Part shown: positions 1 to 8,247 of the stretch, piece by piece
Layout: each line of letters begins with the position of its first letter
How positions within the stretch are numbered: the first letter of the stretch is position 1
Source: CAZEFK01 sp964511405
GTDB lineage: Bacteria; Pseudomonadota; Alphaproteobacteria; Elsterales; Elsteraceae
DNA: 53,033 bases
NCBI GenBank assembly: GCA_964511405.1
Contig: CAZEFK010000011.1
Location: 1 to 53,033 of the forward strand
Direction of reading: 5' to 3'
Position numbers and translations under genes: made by a program
The notes under the pieces: generated by a model
Databases searched by the model: none
Told to the model about the DNA's origin: nothing
Seen by the model: the letters and a program-made list of their open reading frames with translations, nothing else

Positions 1-1099
1 CGAAGCACAGGATCGGCGCCTTGCCCTGCGGCGCGAGCTTCCGCACGGCCAGATACACTACGATACGCGCCTTGATCTGGTCCAGGCCGAAATGGTCGGC
101 GTCGAGGATGGCCCGGGCCGCCCGGATGTCGATCGGCGGCTCGTCGGGCAGCGCCCAGGGCAGCTCGACCAGCCAGTCCAGGTAGGTCCGGACCATGCCG
201 GCCTCGGCGGCGGCCTCGGGCATCCGCTCGTAGCGGCGCAGTTCCTTGCGCGCCTGGGCGTCGACCTCGGGCGGCATGCCGGCCTTGGCGATGGCCTGGC
301 TGAGCTCGGCGACCTCCTGCGCCTTGCCCTCGCCGTCGCCGAGCTGGCGCTGGATCGCCGCCATCTGCTCGCGCAGCACGGCCTGGCGCTGGCGCTCGTC
401 GAAGGCAGCCTGGGTCTGGCGGCTGATCTCGCGGGTGATGCGCAGCACTTCGATGCGCTCGGCCAGCAGGCGCGAGACCTTGTCCATGCGCGCGACCAGG
501 TCCAGGGTCTCCAGGACCTCCTGCTTCTGCTCGGGGCGCACATCCATGTAGGCGGTGGCCAAGTCGGCCAGCTGCGCCGGCGACGTGGCCGACTGGAACG
601 CCGCCACCAGCTCGGCCGGCGCCTGGGGCAGCAGCTCCGCGGCCTCGACGGCCTGGGTCTTGAGGTGCAGGAAGCGGGCCTCGACCTCGGGCGAGTGCCC
701 TTCGGGCTCGGTCAGGTGCAGGACGTGCGCCGCCGGGACCGCGGTGCCGGGCAGGACATCCAGGAGCCTGAAGCGCTGAACCCCCTGGGCCACGATGTGA
801 TGGGTGCCGTCGGCGGCGGTCACGTAGCGCAGGATGTTGGCCAGGGTGCCGATCCGATGCAGGTCGCCGGGCCCCGGGTCGTCGATGTCGGGATCGCGCT
901 GCATGACCAGGCCGATCGGGCGCTCGTCCCGGACCGCCTGCTGCACCGCCGCGATCGACTTCGGGCGGCCGACCCCGATCGGGCTGATCACGCCCGGGAA
1001 CAGCACCGCGGCGCGGATCGGCAGGATGATCGCGGCATCGGCGGGCACCGAGGCGGCGTCGCCGGCTGGAGCATGGCCGAGGTCGTCGGGGGCGGCCAT
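1..1099 (-). CDS. lon: Lon protease (endopeptidase La), N-terminal part, cut by left window edge
   Basis: ATP-dependent cytoplasmic serine protease that degrades misfolded and short-lived regulatory proteins. About 366 residues are present, reading leftwards from ATG at 1097-1099. The LON substrate-binding domain starts near residue 25 with the typical PIRAAVLFPGV segment and runs to about residue 215. A charged, Gln/Glu-rich helical stretch follows (residues 225-300), then the lead-in to the AAA+ module; the window ends at APILCF, just before the expected Walker A. The ATPase core and the Ser-Lys protease domain therefore lie outside. The start is 4 bp after the stop of hsp20, so the two are almost certainly co-transcribed. 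This pairing of a small heat-shock chaperone with Lon fits a shared protein-quality role. Confidence 0.93.
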   Translation of the reverse strand, partial: MAAPDDLGHAPAGDAASVPADAAIILPIRAAVLFPGVISPIGVGRPKSIAAVQQAVRDERPIGLVMQRDPDIDDPGPGDLHRIGTLANILRYVTAADGTHHIVAQGVQRFRLLDVLPGTAVPAAHVLHLTEPEGHSPEVEARFLHLKTQAVEAAELLPQAPAELVAAFQSATSPAQLADLATAYMDVRPEQKQEVLETLDLVARMDKVSRLLAERIEVLRITREISRQTQAAFDERQRQAVLREQMAAIQRQLGDGEGKAQEVAELSQAIAKAGMPPEVDAQARKELRRYERMPEAAAEAGMVRTYLDWLVELPWALPDEPPIDIRAARAILDADHFGLDQIKARIVVYLAVRKLAPQGKAPILCF

Positions 1100-1103
1100 G
1101 GCC

Positions 1104-1508
1104 TCAGCCCAGCTTTTCCAGGCTGAACGCGACGCAGCCATGGGCGGCGAAGCGGCGCGCCGCATAGCGCCCGGGCGGCAGCGCGATGCGCCGCTCGAAC
1201 CGCCCCTGGGGCAGCTCCAGCCGATGGATGACGGCCCGGCGCAGCTCGGGCGGCAGTACCCGGCGGCCGCTCACGACCAGCGTGCCGTCCTCGACCGCGG
1301 CGTCGACCTGGTCGGGATCGACCCCAGGCAGCGCCACCAGGACCAGCACGGCGTCCTCGGTCTCCAGCACGTCGACCGGCGGCTCCCAGCACGGCGCCCG
1401 TGGCTCGGCCGCGGCCAAGTGGAAGAACTGGCGATGCAGCCGCTCGGCCCGGGCCAGGCTGACCAGGGCGTCCGAGAGCATCCAGTTCACGGGATCGCGC
1501 GTCGGCAT
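1104..1508 (-). CDS. Hsp20/alpha-crystallin family small heat-shock protein
   Basis: A 134-residue small heat-shock protein, an ATP-independent holdase that binds unfolding proteins in the cytoplasm. The alpha-crystallin domain covers about residues 42-125: it opens with PPVDVLETEDAVLVLVALPG, has GTLVVSGRR in the middle, and ends in a LELPQGRFERRIALP strand pair. The short N-terminal arm (MPTRDPVNWML) is typical. The C-terminal I-x-I/V oligomerisation tail is not obvious; the protein ends AFSLEKLG, which is short for the family. A GGAGGGG element sits immediately before the ATG. It precedes lon by 4 bp in one operon. No sigma-32 promoter could be assigned with confidence in 1509-1672. Confidence 0.85.
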   Translation of the reverse strand: MPTRDPVNWMLSDALVSLARAERLHRQFFHLAAAEPRAPCWEPPVDVLETEDAVLVLVALPGVDPDQVDAAVEDGTLVVSGRRVLPPELRRAVIHRLELPQGRFERRIALPPGRYAARRFAAHGCVAFSLEKLG

Positions 1509-1672
1509 GGCCCCTCCGTTGCCGGCATGAAGGGGTCAACGGCGGGGCGGGGCCGGAAGTGCCCGGCGTGCTATCGGCCGAGGTCGTCGACGGCCGCACC
1601 GGGGCGTTCATCCTTACCGCGGGGACTGCAATTCGCTCCCACGACCGCAAGCCAACGGAGTAGGATCCCGCC

Positions 1673-1897
1673 ATGAGCAATACGGCCCCCCGCCTGCCGC
1701 CCGATGCGGCACTGGACATTTTGCGGCGACTGGAGCCGGCCATGGCCAAGCTCGACGATCGGCTTCGCGGTTTCGAGGGCGAAGTGCGCGAGATCAAGGA
1801 CAAGGTCTCGCAGCTGCCGACCTTGGTTCAGATCATCGCCACGGTGCTGGCGGTGAACGCGGGGATCGTCGCGCTCTCGTTAGGCTCGTTGCGGTAA
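1673..1897 (+). CDS. small coiled-coil single-span membrane protein (XhlA-like), paralogue 1
   Basis: A 74-residue protein. The N-terminus (MSNTAPRLPPDAALDILRRLEP) leads into a charged heptad-like helix (AKLDDRLRGFEGEVREIKDKVSQLPT, residues about 25-50) and then a hydrophobic span (residues 51-72) rich in I, V, A and L. The layout of N-terminal coiled coil plus C-terminal transmembrane helix recalls the XhlA haemolysin/holin-accessory family, but membership is inference. Two paralogues occur at 21423 and 22798; they share the start MSN-A-P-R, the DILRRLEPA motif and a nearly invariant KVSQLPTLVQIIA-VLAVNAGIVALS tail. The leader GGAGTAGGATCCCGCC before the ATG resembles the leaders of both paralogues. 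This copy is the shortest and lacks the second half of the coiled coil. Function unknown. Confidence 0.7.
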   Translation: MSNTAPRLPPDAALDILRRLEPAMAKLDDRLRGFEGEVREIKDKVSQLPTLVQIIATVLAVNAGIVALSLGSLR

Positions 1898-1925
1898 CGG
1901 CCCAAGGTTTCCGCCAAGGGGCCGC

Positions 1926-3074
1926 TTAGAGGTCGTCGACCACCGCGGCCAGGGCGTTCAGGGTGGCGGCACCGAAGCGCCGGCATTTGCCGGGGGTCCA
2001 GCCGCGGCCCGGGTCGGGGCGGCCAGCATTGTCCTTGTATAACAGCTCGTACAGCACGCCCAGGGCGCCGTGGGCTTCGGACACGTAGTTCCAGGCCATG
2101 CCCAGGTCGGCCTTGCCCGGCTTGGGCCCGCCGCCGGGATAGGGGCGGCCGGGGTCGAAGTCCGGCGCGGCGGCGGCCAGCGCCGCTTCGTACCGGGCCC
2201 ACAGCGCGGTCTGCTGCGCGGTGATCGACGGGATGCGGTAGGGCCCGAGCGCGAAATTGTGGTCGCCGGCCCAGGCGTGGACATCCAGGAAGAAATCGAC
2301 GCCGGTCTCCTCCATCCGCCGTTTGACCAGGGCCACCTCGGGCGCGGTGTCGAGGGCGGGGGCCACCCATTGGCGGTTGAGGTTGGCGCCCAGCGCGTTG
2401 GTTCGCGTGTTGCCGCGCCGCACCCCGTCGGGGTTCATGGTCGGCACCACATAGAACACGGCCTTGGCCAGCAGGGTCCGGGACAGCGCGTCCTCAAGGT
2501 CGAGCAGCCGCTCGACCAGCCCGTCGACGCACCACGAGCCCTGGGGCTCGCCCGGGTGCTGGCGCGCCGTGATCCAGCAGCGCTTGCGCCCGTCGCCGGG
2601 TTCGCCGATGCGCAGCAGGTCCAGGTCGTGGCCGTCGGGGGTCTGGCCCAGCACCTCCAGCGCCGCATGCGGCGACAGGCCGGCGCGCCCGATCAGCCGG
2701 CGGTGCCGCTCCAGCGAGTAGGGCGGGAAGTTGGCGAAATAGATGCTGTCCACCGCCGGCCGGAGGCGGGCCGTCACGACCCGGCCGTCGAACTGGGTGG
2801 GCACGCGGAACCAGCTGTCCAGGTCGTAGCTGGCCATCATCTCATAGCCCGGCCACGGGTCGGGCATGCCCAGCAGGCCCTTGTTGGCGTTGGATCCGCC
2901 GGCATTGACCAGGCTGAGCGCCAGGTCCTGGTCGCGCGCGCCGGTCACCCGGAAAAAGAACCACTGGTAGAACTCGGCGGCATTGTCGGTCAGCAGGGTC
3001 AGCTGCACGTCGTCGGGCCGCGCGGCGTCCACGACGCCGATGCTGCCGCCCTCGAACCCGCTGCTGATCCGCAT
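1926..3074 (-). CDS. M14-family zinc carboxypeptidase (cytosolic carboxypeptidase-like)
   Basis: A 382-residue metallocarboxypeptidase that should remove C-terminal residues from peptides. Residues 1-125 form a beta-rich N-terminal domain of the M14 cytosolic-carboxypeptidase type (WFFFRVTG near 38-45). The catalytic domain follows. Visible zinc ligands are H173 and E176 in ARQHPGEPQ and H266 in DVHAWAG; N214-P-D-G is the conserved NPDG turn, R234 in NLNRQW fits the substrate carboxylate pocket, and E343 in LYELLYKDN is in place for the catalytic glutamate. There is no signal peptide, so it is probably cytoplasmic. It lies 43 bp downstream of a peptide-importer permease on the same strand, which suggests it digests imported peptides. 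Confidence 0.85.
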   Translation of the reverse strand: MRISSGFEGGSIGVVDAARPDDVQLTLLTDNAAEFYQWFFFRVTGARDQDLALSLVNAGGSNANKGLLGMPDPWPGYEMMASYDLDSWFRVPTQFDGRVVTARLRPAVDSIYFANFPPYSLERHRRLIGRAGLSPHAALEVLGQTPDGHDLDLLRIGEPGDGRKRCWITARQHPGEPQGSWCVDGLVERLLDLEDALSRTLLAKAVFYVVPTMNPDGVRRGNTRTNALGANLNRQWVAPALDTAPEVALVKRRMEETGVDFFLDVHAWAGDHNFALGPYRIPSITAQQTALWARYEAALAAAAPDFDPGRPYPGGGPKPGKADLGMAWNYVSEAHGALGVLYELLYKDNAGRPDPGRGWTPGKCRRFGAATLNALAAVVDDL

Positions 3075-3117
3075 CGCGCCGCGCTCCCTCCCAATGCCTT
3101 ACCGCTTCTAGCACATT

Positions 3118-3942
3118 CTACGATCGCCGGGGGTCGAGCGCATCGCCCAGGCCGTCGCCCAGCAGGTTGAAGCCCAGCACGGTCAGCGACATCGCCAGGC
3201 CGGGATAGACCGCCATCCACGGCGCGTCGCCGAGGAAGCCGATGGCATCCCGCAGCATGCTGCCCCAGCTCGGGCTGGGGGGCTGCCGGCCCAGCCCAAG
3301 ATAGGACAGCGCCGCCTCGGCGATGACCGCCGAGGCGATCGACAGGGTCGCCTGGACCAGCAGCGGCGGCAGGGCATTGGGAAACAGGTGGCGGGCCACG
3401 ATCCGCCAGGGCGGCGCGCCGATGGCGCGGGCCGCCTCGACATAGGCCTCGACCTTGACCGCCAGCGCCTGGCCGCGCGCGAGCCGCGCGAAGGTCGGCG
3501 CCGCGGCCAGGCCGATGGCGACCATGGCATTGGCCAGGCTGGGCCCGAGAAAGGCCGACAGCGCGATCGCCAGGATCAGCGCCGGCACCGCCAGCACGGC
3601 ATCGACCACGCGCATGAGGCCGGCGTCGAGCCAGCCACCGGCATAGCCGGCCAGCAGGCCGACCGGGACCCCGGCGGCGAAGGCGATCGCGACCGAGACC
3701 ACGCCGACCAGCAGCGACGCGCGGGCGCCGGCCAGCACGCGGCTGGCGACGTCGCGGCCGAGCTCGTCGGTGCCCAGCCAGTGCCGGGCCGACGGCGGTT
3801 TGCGCACCGCCGTCCAGCTCGGCTGCACCGGGTCGTAGGGCTGGATCGCCGGCGCCAGCAGCGCCGCTGCCGTGAACAGGGCGACCAGGGCCAGGCCGGC
3901 GACCGCCAGGCGGTTGCGGGCGAAGCGGGCGGCGGCGGTCAT
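3118..3942 (-). CDS. peptide ABC transporter permease, DppC/OppC family
   Basis: A 274-residue inner-membrane permease of a binding-protein-dependent peptide importer. It has the DppC-type N-terminal span (about 12-32), the HWLGTDELGRDVASR motif at about 53-68 that marks DppC/OppC proteins, five further spans and the EAA loop (EAARAIGAPPWRIVARHLFPN, about 165-186) that contacts the ATPase. The chosen ATG (3940-3942) overlaps the stop of the upstream dppB-like gene in an ATGA junction; longer readings upstream are read-through of the neighbouring gene's region. The partner ATPases are absent from this operon. The M14 carboxypeptidase follows. Confidence 0.88.
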   Translation of the reverse strand: MTAAARFARNRLAVAGLALVALFTAAALLAPAIQPYDPVQPSWTAVRKPPSARHWLGTDELGRDVASRVLAGARASLLVGVVSVAIAFAAGVPVGLLAGYAGGWLDAGLMRVVDAVLAVPALILAIALSAFLGPSLANAMVAIGLAAAPTFARLARGQALAVKVEAYVEAARAIGAPPWRIVARHLFPNALPPLLVQATLSIASAVIAEAALSYLGLGRQPPSPSWGSMLRDAIGFLGDAPWMAVYPGLAMSLTVLGFNLLGDGLGDALDPRRS

Positions 3943-4889
3943 CGCAGGCTCGACCGGATGCGCGGGTCGGCCAGGGCATAGAGCAGGTCGGCGGCCAGGC
4001 TCATGGCGATCGTGATCATGGCGGTGACCAGGGTGACCGCCTGCACGACCTGGTACTCGCGGTTGAACACGGCATCGACCACCAGCTTGCCCAAGCCCGG
4101 GATGGTGAAGATCTGCTCGGTCAGCACGGCGCCGGCCAGCAGCGTGCCGAGCTGCAGGCTGCCGAGCGTGATGATCGGCACCAGCGCGTTGCGCAGCGCA
4201 TGCTTCAGCACCACCCGGCGCTCGGGCAGGCCCTTGGCCCGAGCGGTGCGCACATAGTCCTGGGCCAGCGCGGCCAGCACGGCGCTGCGGGTGTGCCGCA
4301 TCATCGCCGCCGCCAGGGCGGCACCCAGCACCGTGGCGGGCATGGCGATGTGGCGCAGCCAGCCGGCCGGGTCCGCGCCCGGCGCGACATAGCCGCCGGC
4401 CGGCAGCCAGCCCAGGCGCACGGCGAACAACAGGATCATCAGCATGCCCAGCCAGAAGCTGGGGATCGAGATCCCGGACAGCGCGGCCAGGGTGGCGACA
4501 TGGTCGGCCACGCGGCCGCGCCTGCTTGCGGCGACGATGCCGGCCGGGATGCCGAGCGCCAGCGACACCGCCATGGCCGCGGCCGCCAGGGTCGCGGTCA
4601 CCGGGATCCGGGACGCCACCATCGGGCCGACCGGCTCCTTGATGCGCAGCGACTCGCCGAAATCGCCGGCCGCGGCGCGGACGAGCCAATGGACGTACTG
4701 GACCGGCAGCGGCCGATCGAGCAGGTACTGGCGCCGGATCGCGGCGATCGCCTGGGGATCGGCGTCCTCGCCGACCATCACGATGGCGGGGTCGCCCGGC
4801 AGCAGCTGCTGCAGCCCGAACACCAGCAGGCTGACGATCAGCAGCGTCGGCACCGCGACCAGCAGCCGGTGCAGCAGATAGCGCAGCAT
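3939..4889 (-). CDS. peptide ABC transporter permease, DppB/OppB family
   Basis: A 316-residue permease with the DppB architecture: MLRYLLHRLLVAVPTLLIVS first span, then the LLPGDPA motif (about 29-35) and the large periplasmic loop with YLLDRPLPVQYVHWL (about 55-69). Four to five more spans and an EAA loop (RTARAKGLPERRVVLKHALRN, about 190-210) follow. It lies 18 bp downstream of the substrate-binding protein gene and overlaps dppC by 4 bp, so it is the middle gene of a binding protein-permease-permease set. Specificity for short peptides is inferred from family and from the peptidase next door; nickel or glycoside importers of the same superfamily cannot be excluded. Confidence 0.88.
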   Translation of the reverse strand: MLRYLLHRLLVAVPTLLIVSLLVFGLQQLLPGDPAIVMVGEDADPQAIAAIRRQYLLDRPLPVQYVHWLVRAAAGDFGESLRIKEPVGPMVASRIPVTATLAAAAMAVSLALGIPAGIVAASRRGRVADHVATLAALSGISIPSFWLGMLMILLFAVRLGWLPAGGYVAPGADPAGWLRHIAMPATVLGAALAAAMMRHTRSAVLAALAQDYVRTARAKGLPERRVVLKHALRNALVPIITLGSLQLGTLLAGAVLTEQIFTIPGLGKLVVDAVFNREYQVVQAVTLVTAMITIAMSLAADLLYALADPRIRSSLR

Positions 4890-4907
4890 GGCCGCCCGAC
4901 GGGGGCG

Positions 4908-6416
4908 CTATTGGAGCGTCAGGCCCTGGAACCGCAGATAGCCGTCGCCGGTGGCCGTGACGTCGTGCAGCCGGGCCGACATCGCGAACAGCGTGCGCTG
5001 GTGATAGAGGTAGATCACCGCGCGGTCCCGGCCGATGACCTGGGCAACCTGCTTGAACAGCGCGGCGCGCCTGTCCGGATCCGGCTCGGTCCGCGTCGCC
5101 GCCATCAACCGGTCCATCTCCGGATTGGCGTACTTGCCGACATTGCGCGAGCCGATGCTGTGCAGCGACATGAAGGTGATGCCGTCGGGGTCGTTGGCGT
5201 TCTGCGGGCCGATCGGGCCCCAGGCCTGGAAGTCGCCCGACTCGGTCATGTTGAGCGAGGTCGCGAAGTCGACGACCCGGAGCTTCACCTGGATGCCGGC
5301 CTCGCCTGCCATGGCTTGGATCATCTCGGCGACCCGGATCGACAGCGGCCGGTTGGGCACCAGCAGCTCGAAGCCGATCGGGCCCTTGTAGCCGGCGTCG
5401 GCCAGGATCTGCTTGGCCTTGGCGACGTCGCGCGGCGGCACCGGCAGGTCGGGGTCGTAGTAGCGCGAGCCGGGCGGCGCGGGCTGGTTGCCGGGCAGGT
5501 AGACGCCGCCGAACGCGACCTGGTTGATCGCGTCGCGGTCGAGCGCCAGGTCGAACGCCTCGCGCGCCTTGGGGTCGCGGCCGAACGGGGTATCGGCCCG
5601 GGCGGTCTTGGCCAAGTTGAAGATGATGCTCTGGTAGTTGAGCGGATCAAGCGTCAGCAGGCGCAGCTTGGGATCGGCCTTGACCCGGGGCACGTCGGAC
5701 GGATCCAGCCGCTCGATGATGTCCAGGTCGCCGGCCTGCAGGTTGGCCAGGCGCACCGTGTTGTCGGGGATGACCCGGAAGGTGATGCGGTCGAGGTGGA
5801 CGGCCGGCGGGTCCCAGTAGTCGGGGAAGCGCTCGACCACGATGTGGTCCTGGGCGACCCGCTCGACAAAGCGGAACGGCCCGGCGCACACCGGGTGCCG
5901 GCCGAAATTGGCGCCCGCCGCCTGGTAGGCCGCGGGCGAGCCGATCATGCCGATGCGGTCGGCGATCTTGGCCAGCAGTGCCGTGTAGGGCGTCTTCAGA
6001 TGGATGGCGACCTGGGAGTCGCCAACAGTGTCGACATGGTCGATCGAGGCGGTGTCGTCGCGCCGCTGGGTGCCTGACAGGGTCATGTCGCGGTCGAAAT
6101 TGGCCTTGACCGCGGCGGCATCCAGGATGGTGCCGTCGTGGAAGCGGACGCCCTTGCGCAGGTCGAAGGTCAGCACCTTGTTGTCGGCCGACCATGACCA
6201 GCTGGTGGCCAGCATTGGCTGGATCACCATGGCCTGGTCCAGCTGCACCAGGCGGTCGCACAGCGCGCCCATCACGGTCATGGCGGTCGAGCTGCGGTTG
6301 AGCGCGGGATCCAGCGCGTCGGCGTCGTCCGACAGGCCGTAACGCAACTCGGCTGCCCCCGCGGCTCCGGTGGCGAGGGTCAGGGTCAGCAGCGTCGCCG
6401 GCAGGAGAGCGCGCAT
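4908..6416 (-). CDS. periplasmic substrate-binding protein, SBP family 5 (DppA/OppA-like)
   Basis: A 502-residue family 5 solute-binding protein. A Sec signal peptide occupies about residues 1-21 (MRALLPATLLTLTLATGAAGA) with an Ala-x-Ala cleavage site. The mature start AELRYGLSDDADALDPALN is typical of family 5, as are FDLRKGVRFHDGTILDAAAVKANFDR (about 75-100, the SBP_bac_5 signature region) and the late LYHQRTLFAMSARLHDV segment. It delivers ligand to the two permeases that follow within 18 bp. No regulator is adjacent. The 85 bp between it and fliG hold no obvious gene. Confidence 0.88.
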   Translation of the reverse strand: MRALLPATLLTLTLATGAAGAAELRYGLSDDADALDPALNRSSTAMTVMGALCDRLVQLDQAMVIQPMLATSWSWSADNKVLTFDLRKGVRFHDGTILDAAAVKANFDRDMTLSGTQRRDDTASIDHVDTVGDSQVAIHLKTPYTALLAKIADRIGMIGSPAAYQAAGANFGRHPVCAGPFRFVERVAQDHIVVERFPDYWDPPAVHLDRITFRVIPDNTVRLANLQAGDLDIIERLDPSDVPRVKADPKLRLLTLDPLNYQSIIFNLAKTARADTPFGRDPKAREAFDLALDRDAINQVAFGGVYLPGNQPAPPGSRYYDPDLPVPPRDVAKAKQILADAGYKGPIGFELLVPNRPLSIRVAEMIQAMAGEAGIQVKLRVVDFATSLNMTESGDFQAWGPIGPQNANDPDGITFMSLHSIGSRNVGKYANPEMDRLMAATRTEPDPDRRAALFKQVAQVIGRDRAVIYLYHQRTLFAMSARLHDVTATGDGYLRFQGLTLQ

Positions 6417-6501
6417 CGGTCCAGGCTCCGGAACAGGGACGGTGTCGTCCGCACACTGGAGCGCCGACCGCGCGCGGCGTCAATCGGGCGAGTCGGAAGC
6501 T

Positions 6502-7518
6502 CTAATAGACCAGATCGTCCTTGGCGCCCTTCTCCGGAATCACGATCTCGCCGCGCTGGGCCAGGTCCTTGGCCAGCTGGACCATGTAGGTCTGGGCCTC
6601 GTCGACGTCGCGCAGGCGCACCGGGCCCATGGCCGCCATGTCCTCGCGCAGGAGCTTGGCCGCGCGCTCGGACATGTTGCCGAGGAAGGTGTTGCGCAGG
6701 TCATCCGAGGCGCCCTTGAGCGCCAAGGTCATCTTGTCCTTCTCGGACGACCGCATCAGCACCTGGATGCCGGCCGAATCAAGCCGGTTCAGGTCCTCGA
6801 AGGTGAACATCAAGGCCTTGATCTTCTCGGCCGATTCCTTGTTGCGCTCCTCCAGGGACTGCATGAAGCGCTGCTCGGTGTTGCGGTCCAGGCCGTTGAA
6901 GATCTGCGCCATCATCTCATGGGCATCGCGGCGGCTGGTGCGCGCCAGGTTGGTCATGAACTCGGTGCGCAGGGTCCGCTCGATGTCGGCGAGCACGTCC
7001 TTCTGCACCGCCTCCATGCGCAGCATGCGCATGATGACCTCCATGGCGAAGGTTTCGGGCAGCACCGCCAGGACGCGGCCCGCGTGGTCCTCCTTGATCT
7101 TGGACAGCACCACCGCGACCGTCTGCGGGTACTCGTTGCGCAGATAGTTGGCCAGCGTCTCCTCGCTGACGTTGCGGAGCTTCTCCCACATGGTGCGGCC
7201 GGCGGGGCCGCGGATGTCCTCCATGATCGAGGCGACGCGGTCCTTGTCGAGCACCTTGAGCAGCAGTCGCTCCGTGCTCTCCATGGTGCCGGTCAGCCGG
7301 CCGGTGCTGCTGATCTGTTCGACGAACTCGATGAACAGGCGCTCGACCACGCTGGCGCTGACCGTGCCCAGGGTCGCCATGGTCTGCGAGATCTCCTTGA
7401 TCTCGCTGTCGTCCATGCGTTCGATCAGCATGGCCGCATGCTCCTCGCCGAGGGACAGCAGAAGGAGGGCCGCCTTTTCCGGGCCGGTCAGCGACCGGTA
7501 GTCGTCTCGAACCCGCAC
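6502..7518 (-). CDS. fliG: flagellar motor switch protein FliG
   Basis: A 338-residue component of the flagellar C-ring that links the MS-ring to the stator and transmits the CheY signal. The N-terminal domain opens DYRSLTGPEKAALLLLSLGEEHAA (FliF-binding region). The middle domain has NEYPQTVAVVLSKI (the EHPQT-type surface, residues about 128-141). The C-terminal torque domain carries MFTFEDLNRLDSAGIQVLMR (about 238-257) and charged residues around DDLRNTFLGNMSERAA. Length is normal for the family. The first possible start is GTG at 7516-7518, because an in-frame TAA lies 9 nt upstream; AAGG precedes it. No other flagellar gene is in the window, so this fliG stands outside a fliF-fliG-fliH cluster. 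Confidence 0.95.
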   Translation of the reverse strand: MRVRDDYRSLTGPEKAALLLLSLGEEHAAMLIERMDDSEIKEISQTMATLGTVSASVVERLFIEFVEQISSTGRLTGTMESTERLLLKVLDKDRVASIMEDIRGPAGRTMWEKLRNVSEETLANYLRNEYPQTVAVVLSKIKEDHAGRVLAVLPETFAMEVIMRMLRMEAVQKDVLADIERTLRTEFMTNLARTSRRDAHEMMAQIFNGLDRNTEQRFMQSLEERNKESAEKIKALMFTFEDLNRLDSAGIQVLMRSSEKDKMTLALKGASDDLRNTFLGNMSERAAKLLREDMAAMGPVRLRDVDEAQTYMVQLAKDLAQRGEIVIPEKGAKDDLVY

Positions 7519-7593
7519 CGCGCCTTAGCCTTCACGTTGGTTCAGCGCGCCAGGGTCGGCCCATCGGGTTATTACTTGGTTGACGGCGGTCGA

Positions 7594-7836
7594 TCAGCTG
7601 GCACGCCGCCAGCTCGGCCCCACCCGATCCAGCGCATCGGCGGCTGCGTCGAACTCGTCAGCGAGGGTCTCGAGATAGGCCGCAGCACCACCCGCGTGCC
7701 ATTGCGCAAAGCACCGGCATTGCTGGGCCTTGTCCCGCAGGCCAGCGGCATCCCGGCCTGCCTGAGGGGGAAGTCGATCCAGATTTCGCCGCATTCGATC
7801 CAGACATAAATAAAGCACAGATTTAACCTCGCGCAT
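7594..7836 (-). CDS. small helical protein, KAQQCR-type (hypothetical)
   Basis: An 80-residue hypothetical protein. The recognisable part is residues 33-69, a helix-turn-helix-like pair with the pattern L-R-x-K-A-x-Q-C-R-x-x-A-x-x-H-x-G-x-A-x-x-x-L-x-x-L-A-x-E-x-D-x-A-A. The protein on the opposite strand at 8026 has the same pattern, and weaker versions occur at 8550 and 50989. Such short helical proteins are common and unnamed in alphaproteobacteria. The first 15 codons are less GC-rich than the rest. It is divergent from the 8026 gene across a 190-bp, AT-richer gap and lies 75 bp upstream of fliG on the same strand. Confidence 0.5.
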   Translation of the reverse strand: MREVKSVLYLCLDRMRRNLDRLPPQAGRDAAGLRDKAQQCRCFAQWHAGGAAAYLETLADEFDAAADALDRVGPSWRRAS

Positions 7837-8025
7837 GAAACAACGGGCGCGGGACGCTCATCAATTCCATAGTTGTCCTAACAGAATCGCGATAGCATCC
7901 CTATGCTGTTTGAACACGAACGACCGGTTGCGGGGCTCGATGCGCGGAGGGCGGTGCCGCGGGGCATCACTATGCAGAAGATCGTATAATTGCAGTCTCC
8001 TGTTGCTTCCGCGCCGTCGAATCGG
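7837..8025. promoter_or_regulatory. AT-richer divergent intergenic region between two related small genes
   Basis: This gap is visibly less GC-rich than its surroundings. On the plus strand it holds a consensus TATAAT at 7985-7990, although no convincing -35 lies 16-18 bp upstream (the hexamer there is GGGCAT). The two small genes on either side are related to each other, so a shared divergent control region is plausible. No palindromic operator was found. Confidence 0.3.
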
Positions 8026-8247
8026 GTGTCATTCGCAGACATACAATCGGAGGCGCATCGCGTGCGGGACACGGCGCGGTTCCTGCGTTTGAAGGCCCGG
8101 CAGTGCCGGAGCATGGCGGCGTATCACGTCGGCGAAGCGCGGGCATCGCTGCTGCGGATGGCCCGTGAGGCCGACGAGGCGGCGGCGCGGCTGAGCCAGC
8201 CGGGGGCCGTCGCGCGAGAATCCGGGTGCGATGTTCCGGGTGCTTAA
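8026..8247 (+). CDS. small helical protein, KARQCR-type (hypothetical)
   Basis: A 73-residue protein when started at GTG 8026; no in-frame ATG exists, and TTG 7990 is an alternative that would overlap the TATAAT hexamer. The core FLRLKARQCRSMAAYHVGEA followed by RASLLRMAREADEAAARL matches the gene at 7594 (K-A-x-Q-C-R, A-x-x-H-x-G, L-x-x-A-x-E-x-D-x-A-A). Both halves look like amphipathic helices. The 3' end overlaps the next gene by 17 bp in another frame. Function unknown. Confidence 0.5.
   Translation: MSFADIQSEAHRVRDTARFLRLKARQCRSMAAYHVGEARASLLRMAREADEAAARLSQPGAVARESGCDVPGA

Noticed and set aside
1561..1600. CGGCCG-10-CGGCCG inverted repeat as a terminator
   Set aside because: The arms are self-complementary hexamers expected by chance at this GC, and no T-run follows.
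4200..6077. Long plus-strand open frame opposite the dppB-like and SBP genes
   Set aside because: Composition (H, R, G, D, Q repeats) is typical of antisense frames in GC-rich DNA; the minus-strand genes have clear family motifs.
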